Below the pieces are notes generated by a model that searched no databases, had not been told where the DNA came from, and was given only the letters and a program-made list of their open reading frames with translations. DNA of 64,000 nucleotides from Rhabditoides inermis (lineage: Eukaryota; Nematoda; Chromadorea; Rhabditida; Rhabditidae), in assembly GCA_963966185.1 (NCBI GenBank), contig CAWZYM010000397.1, forward strand, positions 186,001-250,000. The letters run 5' to 3'. Of this stretch, positions 52,828-64,000 are shown piece by piece. The position numbers and the translations under genes were made by a program. Within the stretch, counting starts at the first letter, position 1; each line of letters begins with the position of its first letter.

Positions 52828-55800
52828 TTCTCTCCTACAATGTGAGCATTATATTGTCGAAATGGGGATAGTAGCATCGATTGTGTACTATTGTGCAGTG
52901 TCTGTAGACGAGAGAGAGAGGGGGGAATATGGGGCGGGAAAGGGGTGCGTTGGTACGAGATTGTGATAACGCGACAGAGAAGAGGGGAAAGAGAAGAAAA
53001 AGAGAGAGAGAGAGAGGGAGAGAGAGATTGTGTGTGAGCTCTAATGCGGAGCACCGCCAATCATACCGTCGAATTACAGCCCCTCATCTGTACACGGCGA
53101 TATAATTGTGCAGCTGGCGCAAACGAATAAGCCAAATAAAACCGCGGGGAGAAAGAGAGCGACAACAGATGTAACAAAGAAGGCTGACAATGACAATGAT
53201 CCGAAAGAAGGCTGACAATGACAATGATCCGAAAATGGAAATGTTGTTTTGCGAGCAAATAAACAGGTGAATTTAGTCGAGACAATGAGTCGAATTTGAC
53301 AATGGTTCAAAATTGGAAGTATTGTTTTGTGAGGAAATAAGCAAGTGAATTCTCAGGCGAGATGCTGGTGTCGCTGTACCCGCGGGAGGCGGACCGGGCG
53401 TGCCGCGATTTCCGAGTCAAGTTCCCCGACGAGATCGTGCACGACAACCTGCCCGGACAGCTCTGGTTCGGCGCCGAGGTGAGACAGACAGTGAATAAAG
53501 AGTAACTAGAAAGAGAGATCACGCAAGACAATCTGACTAGCTCGTCAATCATAGTGTTACTACAAGTAATTATCACATATCCGGAGGAATGAATATAACA
53601 GAATCAGAGAGTGACAGCCAGTGAAGAAAGAGTAATATTCAGAAATAGAACATATATAACAATCATTGAACAATCACAATCACAATCCGGTGTGGTTGCA
53701 GTGTCTGGCGGCCGGCTCGAACATCATCGACCACGAGGCGGAGTCGGACGCGATCCGGCCGCTCGCCAAGGAGCTCACCCGCCACCTCGACTCGCTGCGC
53801 GAGCTCCTCAAGAACCAGTCCCTTCGCGATCCCGCCCTCTACACCGACGCCATCAAGGAGAGCCTCCTCAAGTTCGACCATCTATTCGCAGACTTTGAGT
53901 TCCGGTGAGTAATGTTTATGCGTTTTATTTCATTAGTAGTTCTGCGTTATTTACTTGCCATGGTCTGAAGCAAGAGGACATAAGTAATTAGAGAACATTA
54001 CAATGCGATAGAGGTAGTGGCAAGATGAGAGAGAAACCTATATCTATATGAGTTCCAGGTATGTGTCGGCTATGGTTCCTGTGAAGAGCGAGCGAGAACA
54101 TGACGCGCAACTCGACGTCGCCGTCCTCTTCTCCGACGTACTCGAGAGGGCACTCAGGTACGGCGGCGTCGTGGGTGGTCTGATGAGGAGGAGGGGGAAG
54201 AGAGAGATGATCTTTTGCAGGTGCGAGTTTCTCACCCAGGACATGATTGACTACTGCGATCCGGCTGTGATGATAGTGATTCCTCGATTGGCGATTGTTT
54301 GGTGAGTCTTCGGCCGTTAGTCATTGATTGCCCCGCTCTCTACCTACGTAATGCTCGCTTTGTACCCGTTTGCATGGAATATTAAAATGGCGATTTTGTG
54401 CTCATTTGATTCCCGCTCTCAGGGGTATCTTGTACCATTCAGCGCACAAAACAATTTGTAGCCTCTACCATCGGTCGTTTCTGAAAATCATTATGAAAAT
54501 GTATTCTGAATGGTGTAATGGGTTTGTAGTATCTCCCCCATTCGTCTCTGAAAATCATTATGAAAATGTATTCTGTGTGGTGTAATGGGTTTCTCTACAC
54601 CTAGTTCGTTTCTGAGAATCCAAAAGAAAATGTATTCTGAATGACGCAATGGGTTTGTAGTATCTACCCCTAGTTCGTTTCTGAAAATCCCAAAAGAAAA
54701 TGTATTGTGACGTAATGCAGGGGTCTGTTGTACTACCCGTCGGGTGCTCTGAACGTGGACGGTCCGGCGGAGAACCTCTCCCTCATGTTCCGCCCCTTCT
54801 ACTCACTACTCATCAAAGTGCGCAACCTGCTGCGCATACTCACACCCACCGAACTCGCCAAGGTACGTGGCGCTTGTTTTTTTCTACCTTTTTTGTACTT
54901 TACTCTTTATTTCCGGAATAACTAAATGTTTTGAATGTAGTAACAGTCCCGTTGTTTCCAGGTGGAGGCGACCCTGTGTGCCGGCGAGACGTCGGCGGAG
55001 GCGGAGGAGGAGACGTCAGAGGGCGGCGAGCAGGCCACCCTCACCATGAAGGACTTTCGCGACGGCGCCACCAACACCGACGCGCCGAGGTGAGTAGATG
55101 ACACTGCATTCGCTCTTGAAAGATGTATGTAATCGCGATGTCTCCACTGGCATACGCTGTGACATGAGTTACCACATTGCGTACGACCATACGTAACGCT
55201 TTTCTGCAGCACGTCTTCTCCGTCGGAGAAGTGCGACCTGCGCAGTCGCTTCCGCTCCTCGCAGGACCTCATCCACCGCCTCTTTGTCTGCATCGCCGGA
55301 GTCGCCGACCAACTACAAACCAACTCCAGCAGGTGCGATTCGATACTTTGATTGATTATCAATAATTTGATTGAACTATTGATGTTCAGTGACGTTCGAA
55401 AGGTGTTGAAGATGATTCTACAGCCGTGCGAGGTCGTCCCAGTATACGAGGTGAGTGTCCGAGACCGCCTCTCTCGAAGTTCCCATCGCCTTGGTTGTTT
55501 AGACCACCCACGATGCTCACATGTTGCAGGTGCCGGGTCAGACGGCGGCGAATCCCGAGAACGAGGAGGAGACGGGTGTGGAAGTGCAGGAGAGCCTCCC
55601 ACTGCCCTCGTTCATAGGTGGGTATCGATTGTTTTGATTGTTTATCAGTTTGCGGTGATGTTTTGTAATCAGCCGGGCGATGTGCTAATCGCCTTGGCAT
55701 TGTGTGGCGTGCATTGGTTGTTCCCAGAAACTTGATTAGATAATCGCCAGCTAATCACTTTGATTTTGCACGTTAGCAAGTGGGTAGTGTAGAACAATGA

Positions 55801-56416
55801 GTGTTTGTGTCATAATAATAATATCACTTATTGATACCGTAACAAGGCTGAATGCGGACATTACGGACAATACAAAAAGGGAAACGTCTTGTAGGCGTAA
55901 AATATATGAACAACAGAAACAAAGTGAAACGTTGCAGGCGTGCGATGGGTGCCGGACTGCGACTGCGAGCAGTGCACGGCGTGCTCGTCTCCCTTCACCG
56001 TCGTCCGCCGACGACACCACTGCCGCAACTGCGGACGCATATTCTGCAACAAGTGCTCGGCCAACTCGATCTGCCTACCCGAACTCGGCTACGATAGGAA
56101 GGTGCGCGCCAGGTTTTAGAATAATTGTTTTTAAGATTTTGTATGAGATTTAGAGCTGGCGCTAGGCTAATAGTTGTGAAGCTATGGGTTCAATTTCATG
56201 TGATATGAGCCGAAATTGGGTTGTTCACCACATCTTTCTTAATCCTTATCATACTTTCAGTTTCTTTATATTAATATCATTCGCTATCTCCAGGTGCGCG
56301 TGTGCAATCTGTGCTACCTGCACAAGATCAACCCCTTCTCCAACTGTCTACCCGGCACCACCTCACAGTCTGCGCAGCCGCCCGCGCAGCCGCTAGCTCA
56401 ATCGACCACCGACTGA
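51144..56416 (+). CDS. lst-2: FYVE protein LST-2 (ZFYVE28 homologue)
   Basis: Thirteen exons join in phase to 510 aa: 51144-51206, 51929-52064, 53357-53478, 53702-53904, 54059-54157, 54221-54301, 54721-54862, 54962-55089, 55210-55332, 55390-55450, 55530-55617, 55938-56101, 56294-56416. N-terminal blocks match ZFYVE28: [89 protein letters not shown] precedes a C-terminal FYVE finger with [17 protein letters not shown] and RVCNLC; this should bind PI3P on endosomes. In C. elegans LST-2 negatively regulates EGFR/LET-23 signalling. The protein is shorter than the vertebrate form because the long disordered middle is nearly absent. Intron 2 is ~1.3 kb and rich in GA/CT tracts; intron 6 has repeats resembling the start of exon 7. 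Confidence 0.96.
51415..51475. repeat. CTCCTTCTC pyrimidine minisatellite in LST-2 intron 1
   Basis: Imperfect CTCCTTCTC units, the complement of the purine minisatellite found in the EB-type and AP-2 mu genes. Confidence 0.8.
52184..53240. repeat. GA/CT tracts and a 32-bp tandem duplication in LST-2 intron 2
   Basis: GA at 52184-52217, CT at 52582-52627 and 52797-52824, GA-rich at 52980-53030. The unit GAAGGCTGACAATGACAATG occurs twice in succession near 53175-53235. No nested gene was recognised in this long intron. Confidence 0.8.
54475..54720. repeat. ~66-bp minisatellite ending at a 3' splice site
   Basis: Four units beginning near TCGTTTCTGAAAATC (54475, 54542, 54605, 54674) lie in LST-2 intron 6. 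Each contains AAAATGTATTCTG and a variant of TAATGGGTTTGTAG. In the last unit the corresponding place reads TAATGCAG, the true acceptor of exon 7. Confidence 0.85.
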
Positions 56417-57260
56417 CGCCACGCCCCGCTAGTCCCCGCCCCTTCTCGTGCCGCGCACTACTGTCATATATGGTGGCTGTCCGGCGAGCCTGAATGGCAG
56501 CCGTCGCTCCTCTCCTCTCCTCACTTGATTGTCTTCTGTCATCCGGGTAACGTCGTCTGCGACTCGTAGTCCCGGTATCATTCGTTCATTTATTAATTCA
56601 CCCACACATTCTCTCAAGAACACACGTATTCGACGTATTGATTGATAGTGAGACGAGCCGCGTCGCTCGCTCCCCGACTCGTACAGTGTATCGATCAGCG
56701 AATCGAATCGAAACTCGTCACTCGTTTTATCCCCCTACTCTCTTTCAGCATTCAGCCTTGTGTAAATAGTACAGAGAGAGAAAAAGAAAGAAAGAGTGTT
56801 TTACGCGTGTGAATGTGTGTGTGTATCCTCCCCGTTTTACCCCCTTGTATGCACTACTGTTGCGGAACTGTGTGCGTGACGTCATATTGTGATGACGTCA
56901 CGAGCCTATATGTGTGAGAGTGTACCGTACACGCGCCTCGTATTTGTGAGTCCATCCCGAGTCAACTCAAAGTCTACCATTCGAATAAAGAATTTATTAG
57001 GTTTTCAATCAATGTGTTTTTTTGTGCTTGCAAAATATGAAATCACTCCAATCACAGAAGCGCTTATCGTTAGACCCGTGAGAAATGTGAAAAGAGAATA
57101 CACTCATCGAAAAGTGGTACTTTTTTTCGTTTCATTATTTAGAGTGAGGAAGTTGCATGCAAACATGCAAAAACCAGGAAGTGAAAGGCATTCAAACGCG
57201 ATTGAGTTTCCAAAAGACGGAAATAGAAAGTTTTTTTATCGTAAAACCGACATGTATAAT
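56417..57260. other. 3' flank between convergent LST-2 and SLC26 genes
   Basis: 840 bp between the stops of two convergent genes. It holds the LST-2 3' UTR; a polyadenylation signal is listed separately. No other feature was recognised. Confidence 0.5.
56984..56989 (+). terminator. Polyadenylation signal AATAAA
   Basis: AATAAA within TTCGAATAAAGAATTT, ~570 bp after the LST-2 stop; the likely end of that transcript. Confidence 0.55.
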
Positions 57261-59652
57261 TCAATTATTGATCGCGTCATCGATAGACGGATAGAAGGCA
57301 CTGCGCATCTCCGAAGAAAATCGGTCGATCCGTGAAAACGTACGCATAACTTCCACTAAAAATTGATTTTGCTGGTTTTTTCCATAGAAAAACCACTCAC
57401 ATGAAGGACTAGAAAACCGCATCTGAAGGCCCGCGTTGGTTTTGTCGTTGAAAATCTGCAATAACAAGTTGTTTTATCCAGTCACCAGAATCGAAATATG
57501 AAACTCACATCAATAAGAGCGTTGGCGCTCATGTAGTCAATGTGTGTGACGGTGGAGAGATCGAGGACGAGCAGGCGGACCGACGCGGTGGACGCGGCGG
57601 TCTCGCCGCGACTGCCAAGGGTGGACGACTTCTGGAAAGGTGGGTGATCTATTGTGCCAGCACTCGACCCACGTCTTCCACCAGCTGTAGCTTGACGCTC
57701 GCGCCACCGCCGCTGTTCGTCCGGCTGTGCTGAGAGAACTTGCGCACCTCCACCAAATTCCGCCTGCAACAAGCACAAAGTGAACAACTCGGCTGAACCC
57801 CCACTACTAGGCGGCCTAGAATCTGTCCTATATAGGCGACCAAAATCTTTGAACTAGGCACCTATACGAATAACCGTAGTGTACTATGTAGGAGAGATTC
57901 TAGGCGACTATATAGGAGGGAACTAGGCGACTATATAGGAGGGAACTAGGCGACTATGTAGGAGAAGTTTTTTCTTCCAATTTTCAAAACAGTTTTAAAA
58001 TGACGTAATTTTGTTCTAAAATAAGAATACAATTGTACAAAAGTATTATCATTAGCAGTACAATAGCTTGGCCACGACATGATTTGAACTTACGATCTAC
58101 CATTTATCACATGTTTACTACTCCGCACTCTTACCACTGCGCTATCCGGGCACCACGGCGGGAACGTCTCTTTTGAGAACACAATCCCGCAGAAAGAAAT
58201 ATACGTTTAGCACTTTCATGACTCAGTTTTTTGATCAAGAACATGCGTGAATACTCAAAAACTAAAGCGCATCAGCATGCGCACTCCTTTGATGACATTT
58301 ATATTGATTTGATAAAGATAATACAATTATGTTTTCTTCCTACATAGTCGTTCAAAGCCTTCAAAGCCTTGTTCAAAGCCTTGCACTTGTATTTTGCTAG
58401 GCTCAGCTCAATATTCTCTGTTGTTCACTAATCTTTCTTGTCAGATACAGATTATTATAATACCACGAACCTCCTGTGGTGTTCGGGGCAAGCAGCGGCT
58501 TTGTCGAGCTGGTCGCGGAACGACTCTAGGTTGAGGAAGACGAGCGCGCCCTCCCACCGCACACAGCACACACCCTCCTCGGCGCACGCGTCCCGATAGG
58601 AGGCGAGCGGACGGTAGTACACCGCCTCGCCAGAGTGCCACATACGGCCGAGTTGCACGAGAGGAGCCCTGATAGTTGTAGAGATTGTAACAATACGTGT
58701 ACTCACTGTTGCACGCGCATGATGAGCAGGGCAAGAGCGAATGCGACGCCGAGCAGAAGTCCCTCCACTACGTCGTAGAACACGGTGCACAGGAAGGTCA
58801 CCAGGAAGACGGCCTAAAGGGAAAGATTTTAATTGACCAGATTTTCATACTGATCTATGAACGATCTCAAATAGCACGGCATTGGGAGAGTTTGAAGTCA
58901 CTTTTCATTTTCCCGTCCCGGCGAGCGGTTGCCTCTTCCCGCGCTCCCTCGAATGACTACTAGACGACAATGAAAGTCACCGCCGCCGCCGCTTGGATCT
59001 GAGGTTTCTTGGAGTATCGACTGATTCTCGAGTTGAGGCCGTTCACTGCGAGACGATAAGGCGACGCCAAATAAGCCTGTTGGAAGTGCACTAGTGGGCA
59101 AAGCGCGGATTCTCAATTGGAGGAAAAGAAGGTACAAAGCGAAAACGAATTGAAGAGCTACGGCGGCACCCGCGAGCGGAAGAGAAGTACGTCACTGTTA
59201 TCGATCGATATCTGGAGCCGTTCACTGTGAGACGATAAGGAGGAGCCAAATAAGCCTGTTGGGAGTGCACATAGTCGGTAACTCGCGGATTTTCGGGTTT
59301 CGCAACATAATGGTGACAAATGGATCGACCGGGAGCAAGTATGCAAATGGACGCGAGAAGTTCGAGAACGTTCGACGGTAGAGGCAACGTGGTCCATAAG
59401 GCTCACGCGTTCGAGAATGGATCAAGGCCGCATACTCATGGAAGAAAAAGAAGATTCTCTCAAAGATGCTACCCACCGGATGAGGCTTTGCTATAGGGAG
59501 CAATACCCTCCAAGGACCCATCCGATCCGGGGACAAAACACTAAACCTTTGTACATTCCGCCCCAAGTTTGTATTTTGTGTTTTGTGTTATGTCTGCACC
59601 TATGGATAAACCATTATTATTATTATTATTATTATTATATTGGGTAGTTGGG

Positions 59653-59698
<46 letters not shown>

Positions 59699-62565
59699 AC
59701 CCACGGCGTCTCCCTTGCTGGCGGGCCAGATGGCTGCGAGCTGTCGCAGCTGCATGAACATCCCCTGCAGCGCCACGATAATGATGCACGACAGGAAACA
59801 CTGAAAGAATCTTTGACTATTTCATCATCGTCATTTCCACATTGCTGGTTTTCTAGAACATAACATCTAGTACATCCTTGTGGTGTAATAAATTGAGTTT
59901 TACTATCCGCTCACCACGGGCAGCGCTTCGAGGAGGGGTCCGAGGAAGAGGATGACGGATAGGAGAAGGGCGGACGAGAACACGGTGGCGAGCTGGCTCC
60001 TCGTGCCGGCCGCCTCATAGACGAGTGTCCTCGCGAGAGCAGTGGACGCCGGCCAGACGGGGAACAGCGAGCACACACACTCCATCACACCCAGCGCGTA
60101 GAACTCCTGCAATTGCGCAAAACATGCAAAACACTGCCTCAGGGTTGAAGTAGGGTATCTACATGGAGAGTTCAAGCCTGTTGAGCTTTGTAAGCATCAT
60201 TCGCAGCGCGCGGGAATCGAACCCGCGAGTCACGGATCGGCAGACGGAAGCGATAACCACTCGGTCACGTGACTACGGTTCTCTGCGCTAAGAAGTGGAA
60301 CACCATATATATTTGAAATACTTGACAAGCACTTCGCATAGCATTTGAAAGTGACATTTGAAAACGGAAAGGTAGTGTAAACACTCACTTGTCGCACATC
60401 GATGTCGTACTTGTGCTTCTTCGCGAACAGCTTTCCCATCGAAATCGTCACAACGAGAATCACAATCGAAATCGCGATCTAAAATGCTTCGTTCCCGATA
60501 ATTTATTGCTTATTTCCCTCACCGAATCCTTGATCATATATGGGAAAAGAGTCACATCGGGGACGGAAACCGCCGGAAGCCTGAACATACGTTTCATATA
60601 CGTTTCAGACATTCGTGACTCACCCTGTGGGAATATGTCCGATCGTCTTCACATGGTACTTGTCATGTAGACCAAAAGCAACTGACACAATCACTCCGCC
60701 GATCAGCTGAAACGTATCCAGTAAGGTTCACAAAAACCGCAAAAAGAGTGCTCTGGCCTATCATTGGGTCACCACAACGGTTCTGGAAAGGATTGGCTCT
60801 GATAGCAATTCATCACAGCACATGGTCGCGGGCGGGAATGAACCACCGACCTGCGAGTGACAGTATAACGCTCTGCCACTGCGCTAATCGCAGTTGATAT
60901 GAACCTCACTTACCACGAACAGGTCATAGGGAATCGGGAGTTTCGTGTTGATCTTCTTCTTGATAAAGGGATCGAGGAAGTTCTTCGCACAGAAGAGAAC
61001 GACTATCGTAGCCAGGGAAATAGCGAACGTAGTTACGTTCGCCTCTCCAGCCACCACACTCGAAGCCAGGTCCGCAAGCATCTACAATACAATTAATACC
61101 AGTAATTCAGAGTAGTAAAACTTACATAGTATATTCTGAGGAATCCACTGTGTCTAGGCAAGGAAACACCTAATATCTTGTTGAGCTGCGCAGCAAAGAC
61201 GTGTACCGCAGCACCCGTAGTGAATCCTAAAATTTAGAATTTGCATAATTTGCATAGCATAAATCAGAATTTAGCATAGCACCTTTCATGCACTCACCTG
61301 CAATCACTTGATCCGAAAGAAAGTCGTTGAGAAAGTCCAATCGCAACACCGCCATACACAACTGAATAAGTCAATGAATGATGTAAAAAAAACTGAGATG
61401 ATCGTACACACATCCATGAAATCAGAGACAAAAAACCGTTTGGATCCCCTTATGTAAACGAAATCGAAAACACGCACCTGCACGAGTCCGACGAGTAGTG
61501 TGAGGGCGGTGACGACTCGGAGGGATATGTCGGTCATTAGCTGCTCCTCCTCTATCAGAGTGGAATTAAGGGCGGCGGCTTCCCGCGAGAACAGCTCCCC
61601 CGACACTCGCACGTTGCACGACCCCACCATCAGAGACACCACAGCGAACACGCCTGATTACAATAACTCGATAGTTATATAGTTGTATAGTTACAGTTTG
61701 TATAGAACTACTTACTTGACTGGATAGTTATATAGTAATTATTTAAAATTATTTTGTGTAGTTACAGTTCGTATACAAAAGAAACTTGAGACTGACCGAG
61801 TGACACGTGCCTAGATGTGCCGAACACCATGTATAGTAGAGCGGGGAAGAGGGACGTGTAGAGTCCGTTGACGGGAGGTACGCCAGCAAGGGATGAGTAC
61901 GCCATTCCTGAAGATTTTTGGACCTACTTTTCCTGAGAACTATTGTAAGCCGTGATAGGTGAATGATGTATCGAATTTGGTTAGTCTAGCCGCTATCTCA
62001 TTTCATTTACATGTCTATGATCATTTGTGAATGTCTATTTTGCCGTACAAAAGTGGCCGGTGCGATCCCATAAATGACTTCACTTTCTCCCTGTTCTCGT
62101 TTCGTTGACTCCCACCTTGTGGCACATGCATGATTCCCACGGTGAGTCCTCCGATCAGATCGGACAGTATGTTCTCCCGCCACTTGTACCGCGGCAGCCA
62201 GCGCAGAATGGGCACGAAATCGAGAAGACGCGATGGAGAGCACGACTAGAAAACGCGCCATTTCATCATAAACTATTCCATTCAGGCTCCTGCATTTTCC
62301 ACATAATCTGAAGCGTGTGTGCAAATTCCGCTTCCGATATTCACAGCAGTGCGAGGGAGGGACGGAGAAAGAGAGAGAGATGGGGGAAGGGAGAGAGAGA
62401 GAAAGGGAGAAGGGGGCTCACCTCTTTCACCTCCACGTCTTGTAGCCTTTCCTTGAGGGCAGCAGACGCCTTCTTCTGATTCTTCTGTATCAGTCCATAC
62501 TCTTCGTCGAAAATGTCCACATTCTTGGACACCTTGTCGTAATACGTCTTTTCTGGCTCTTCCAT
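57261..62565 (-). CDS. SLC26/SulP anion transporter
   Basis: Eighteen exons join in phase to 693 aa, from 62565-62422, 62245-62116, 61907-61797 and 61653-61478 to 57763-57673, 57631-57509, 57455-57401 and 57355-57261. The SulP signature is clear: [27 protein letters not shown], split over two exons, then [12 protein letters not shown] and GTSRHVSLG. Hydrophobic transmembrane segments follow, for example [30 protein letters not shown] and [19 protein letters not shown]. The C-terminal part is a STAS domain ([20 protein letters not shown]). The protein should move sulfate, bicarbonate, chloride or oxalate across the plasma membrane; substrate cannot be read. GTTTCTATAG directly before the ATG is a likely trans-splice acceptor. 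A 41-bp intron (57672-57632) interrupts the STAS region. Three tRNA-like remnants lie in its introns. Confidence 0.95.
57900..57964. repeat. 23-bp minisatellite, about three units
   Basis: CTAGGCGACTATATAGGAGG repeats with a 23-bp period (57900, 57923, 57946) in an SLC26 intron; two looser copies lie just before it. Confidence 0.9.
58077..58160 (-). repeat. tRNA-like remnant in an SLC26 intron
   Basis: Minus strand shows TAGCGCAGTGGTAAGAG (box A type) and, ~55 bases later, AAGTTCAAATC (degenerate box B). Stems are incomplete. Judged tRNA-derived, not a functional tRNA. Confidence 0.4.
59030..59285. repeat. Two ~180-bp-spaced direct repeats in an SLC26 intron
   Basis: CCGTTCACTG..AGACGATAAGG and CCAAATAAGCCTGTTGG..AGTGCAC occur at 59039-59095 and again at 59217-59272, about 85-90% alike. 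The surrounding 58960-59570 has several open frames on both strands but no domain I recognise; it may be a decayed repeat element. Confidence 0.6.
59653..59696. repeat. (GA)n microsatellite beside an SLC26 exon
   Basis: GA repeat beginning just after the donor (coding sense) of the exon 59800-59705, preceded by a (TTA)n run at 59610-59640. Confidence 0.9.
60201..60278 (-). repeat. tRNA-like remnant (Ser/Leu-like) in an SLC26 intron
   Basis: Minus strand has TGACCGAGTGGTTATCG, a box A close to that of tRNA-Ser or tRNA-Leu, and a perfect T arm GCGGGTTCGATTCCCGC. The acceptor stem does not pair in the expected register, so a working tRNA is not claimed, though it is the best of the group. Confidence 0.45.
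60826..60896 (-). repeat. tRNA-like remnant in an SLC26 intron
   Basis: Minus strand has TTAGCGCAGTGGCAGAGCG (box A type) and a T-arm-like GGTGGTTCATTCCCGCC with five pairs. The 7-bp acceptor stem is absent. Judged tRNA-derived. Confidence 0.4.
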
Positions 62566-64000
62566 CTATAGAAACTTAGATCTTTGAAACTCTTATGAAA
62601 AAGCAACGATAAGACATAACATGTTATCAGTGCATACGTGCGGAAACGTAGTATAGATGTCGCGTGGAGAAATGACGCAAGGATTAGGCGTCGCCGTTTC
62701 ATAACTCATTGAATGGCAAGCGGGAGGAGAGAGGAAAGAGAGAGACGCATCGAATCCCCCAGGCGAGCACAAAAAGAAGAAGACAAGCACGCAACACAGC
62801 CGCACAATCGGGCGAGAGTGAGGCCGGACAACGCATCCCGCATTCATTCCACTAAACCGACGTTCAACGGAGATCGATGCATGCGCGAGTGCTTACTGGT
62901 ATGCCGCATTCGCACTAAACGGAAAACATCTCTCTTCACTCACTCGCTCACTTCGTTGCCCGCGGCAACCGAAACCAGCACTCTCTCTCTCACACACAAA
63001 CACTTGTTGATCGTCTTAACACACGTAGGAAACAAAACGTATTTGCAGGGACAGTGGGTGAGAAAAGCGGGCCCGAAATTTTTGGGCGGGAGAACCCGAC
63101 ACATGTGGGTGGAAATAGCTTGGATGCCGAGGAGAGAGAGGGAGAGAGGGGAGAGAGGGAGAGAGAGGGAGAGAGAGGGAGAGAGGGAGGGGAGAAGCCA
63201 TGCACTCGGGCCATACAATGGTGTGTTGCCGGGAATGTAAATAGAGCGAGAGCGAGAGAACGGGCGGTGTGTGTGGGGGTGAGAGAGGAGGCAGACAGAG
63301 GGCGGACAGACCGCTCCCTCCCTCCCTCTCACCCCCTCTCTCTCTCTCTGGAGCAACTGCGACGCTCCGGTCGGCAAGGAGAGCGCATGAGACTCGGCAT
63401 TGTTCGCAGATCGCTTTACACTGCGTCTGAACCCGCAATCCGAGACTCTCTTCTCCTCTCTCTCCATTTCTCTTTTCTTTCTTCACTTTCTCCATCTCTC
63501 TGAGCAAGAAGAAAAGCAGTCAAATGTAAAATCCTATTGCATACTTACGCCTGACAATATCCATGTGCAGGAAGAACATTTAAAAAGAGAGCAATCGAAT
63601 CAATCGAACCGTGGAAGCAATGCAATCATTTTTGAATGTCACTCCGAAGCGCGCCCCCCGGCAGCCGATAGCACACTGATAGCGGTGTTTAGATATCATT
63701 ATCACCCCCCTTCCCTTCAACAAAGAGCATCTGATAATGCAATTTATTTCAACATATAAAATCTCTCATATACAAAAATCTGCCAATATATACAACGTAG
63801 ATATGTGACGCAAACGATAACAAAAAGGGAATCGGTGAGGTACGTGCCTCTCTCTCTCTCTAAAGTGAGCTGATGCGCAGCGAAGGGAAGGGGGGCGACA
63901 CGGACGCCGCGGACACGTAGTGCAATCGGACGGTGCATGGCAACAGGGGGTGGTCCCTGGGAGGGGATGATCCCTAGGAAGAGATGAGACCCTCAGTCGT
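62566..64000. other. 5' flank of SLC26 and right edge of the window
   Basis: 1.4 kb with GA/CT-rich low complexity (63130-63190, 63310-63350). Open frames here translate repeat sequence and show no splice support. A gene continuing from beyond the right edge cannot be excluded. Confidence 0.4.

Noticed and set aside
60201..60278. A functional tRNA-Ser gene
   Set aside because: Box A and T arm are good, but the acceptor stem and anticodon arm cannot be folded in the proper register.
62713..63507. Open frames of 149-175 aa on both strands near the right edge
   Set aside because: They consist largely of GA/CT-rich sequence, have no splice sites that join phases, and no recognisable motif.

Overview
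The window reads as gene-dense nematode nuclear DNA. The evidence is: genes split into many short coding exons (often 50-200 bp) with mostly GT-AG introns; TTTCAG-type acceptors lying directly before several start codons, as expected for spliced-leader trans-splicing; a seven-helix receptor of the nematode Srg/Srv type; and products best matched to Caenorhabditis proteins (LST-2, RAN-3/RCC1, RBG-1/Rab3GAP1, DPY-23/AP-2 mu, SULP-type SLC26, an Srg receptor, an EB-module secreted protein). The small exons and abundant (GA)n/(CT)n tracts would fit a diplogastrid or rhabditid relative. The species cannot be fixed from sequence alone.

Layout, left to right. Minus: N-terminal part of glutamate synthase (runs off the left edge). 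Plus: an unrecognised 15-exon gene of 703 aa (3303-6132). A weak small-gene candidate follows, with a 500-bp palindromic Tc1/mariner-type MITE in one intron. Minus: an Srg-like chemoreceptor, a secreted Trp/Asn/Pro-rich protein, a large secreted Cys/Ala/Thr-rich EB-type protein, and a 78-aa secreted peptide candidate. Plus, head-to-head with that peptide: arylsulfatase, then Rab3GAP1 and RCC1 in tandem. A decayed partial copy of the Rab3GAP1-RCC1 pair lies directly downstream. Minus: an orphan acidic exon, an FMRFamide/myosuppressin-type peptide GPCR, and the AP-2 mu subunit. Plus: LST-2 (ZFYVE28). Minus: an SLC26/SulP anion transporter. Every main gene model was checked by joining exon phases; the exons sum to an open frame ending in a stop.

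The genes do not form one pathway. Several serve membrane traffic and signalling: Rab3GAP1 (Rab3/Rab18 regulation), AP-2 mu (clathrin adaptor), LST-2 (endosomal FYVE protein), a peptide GPCR and a chemoreceptor. Others serve metabolism or matrix: glutamate synthase, sulfatase, sulfate/anion transporter. RCC1 is the Ran exchange factor.

The most interesting material is structural: the recent duplication of the Rab3GAP1-RCC1 locus, with a nearly identical block inside diverged flanks and an in-frame RCC1 first-exon/last-exon fusion; a foldback element whose two arms carry tRNA-like box A/box B sequences; decayed copies of 3' splice sites plus exon starts inside introns; a 15-nt candidate microexon in AP-2 mu; repeated use of GAG acceptors; and introns made almost wholly of (GA)n. 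I found no strongly supported new multi-gene system.
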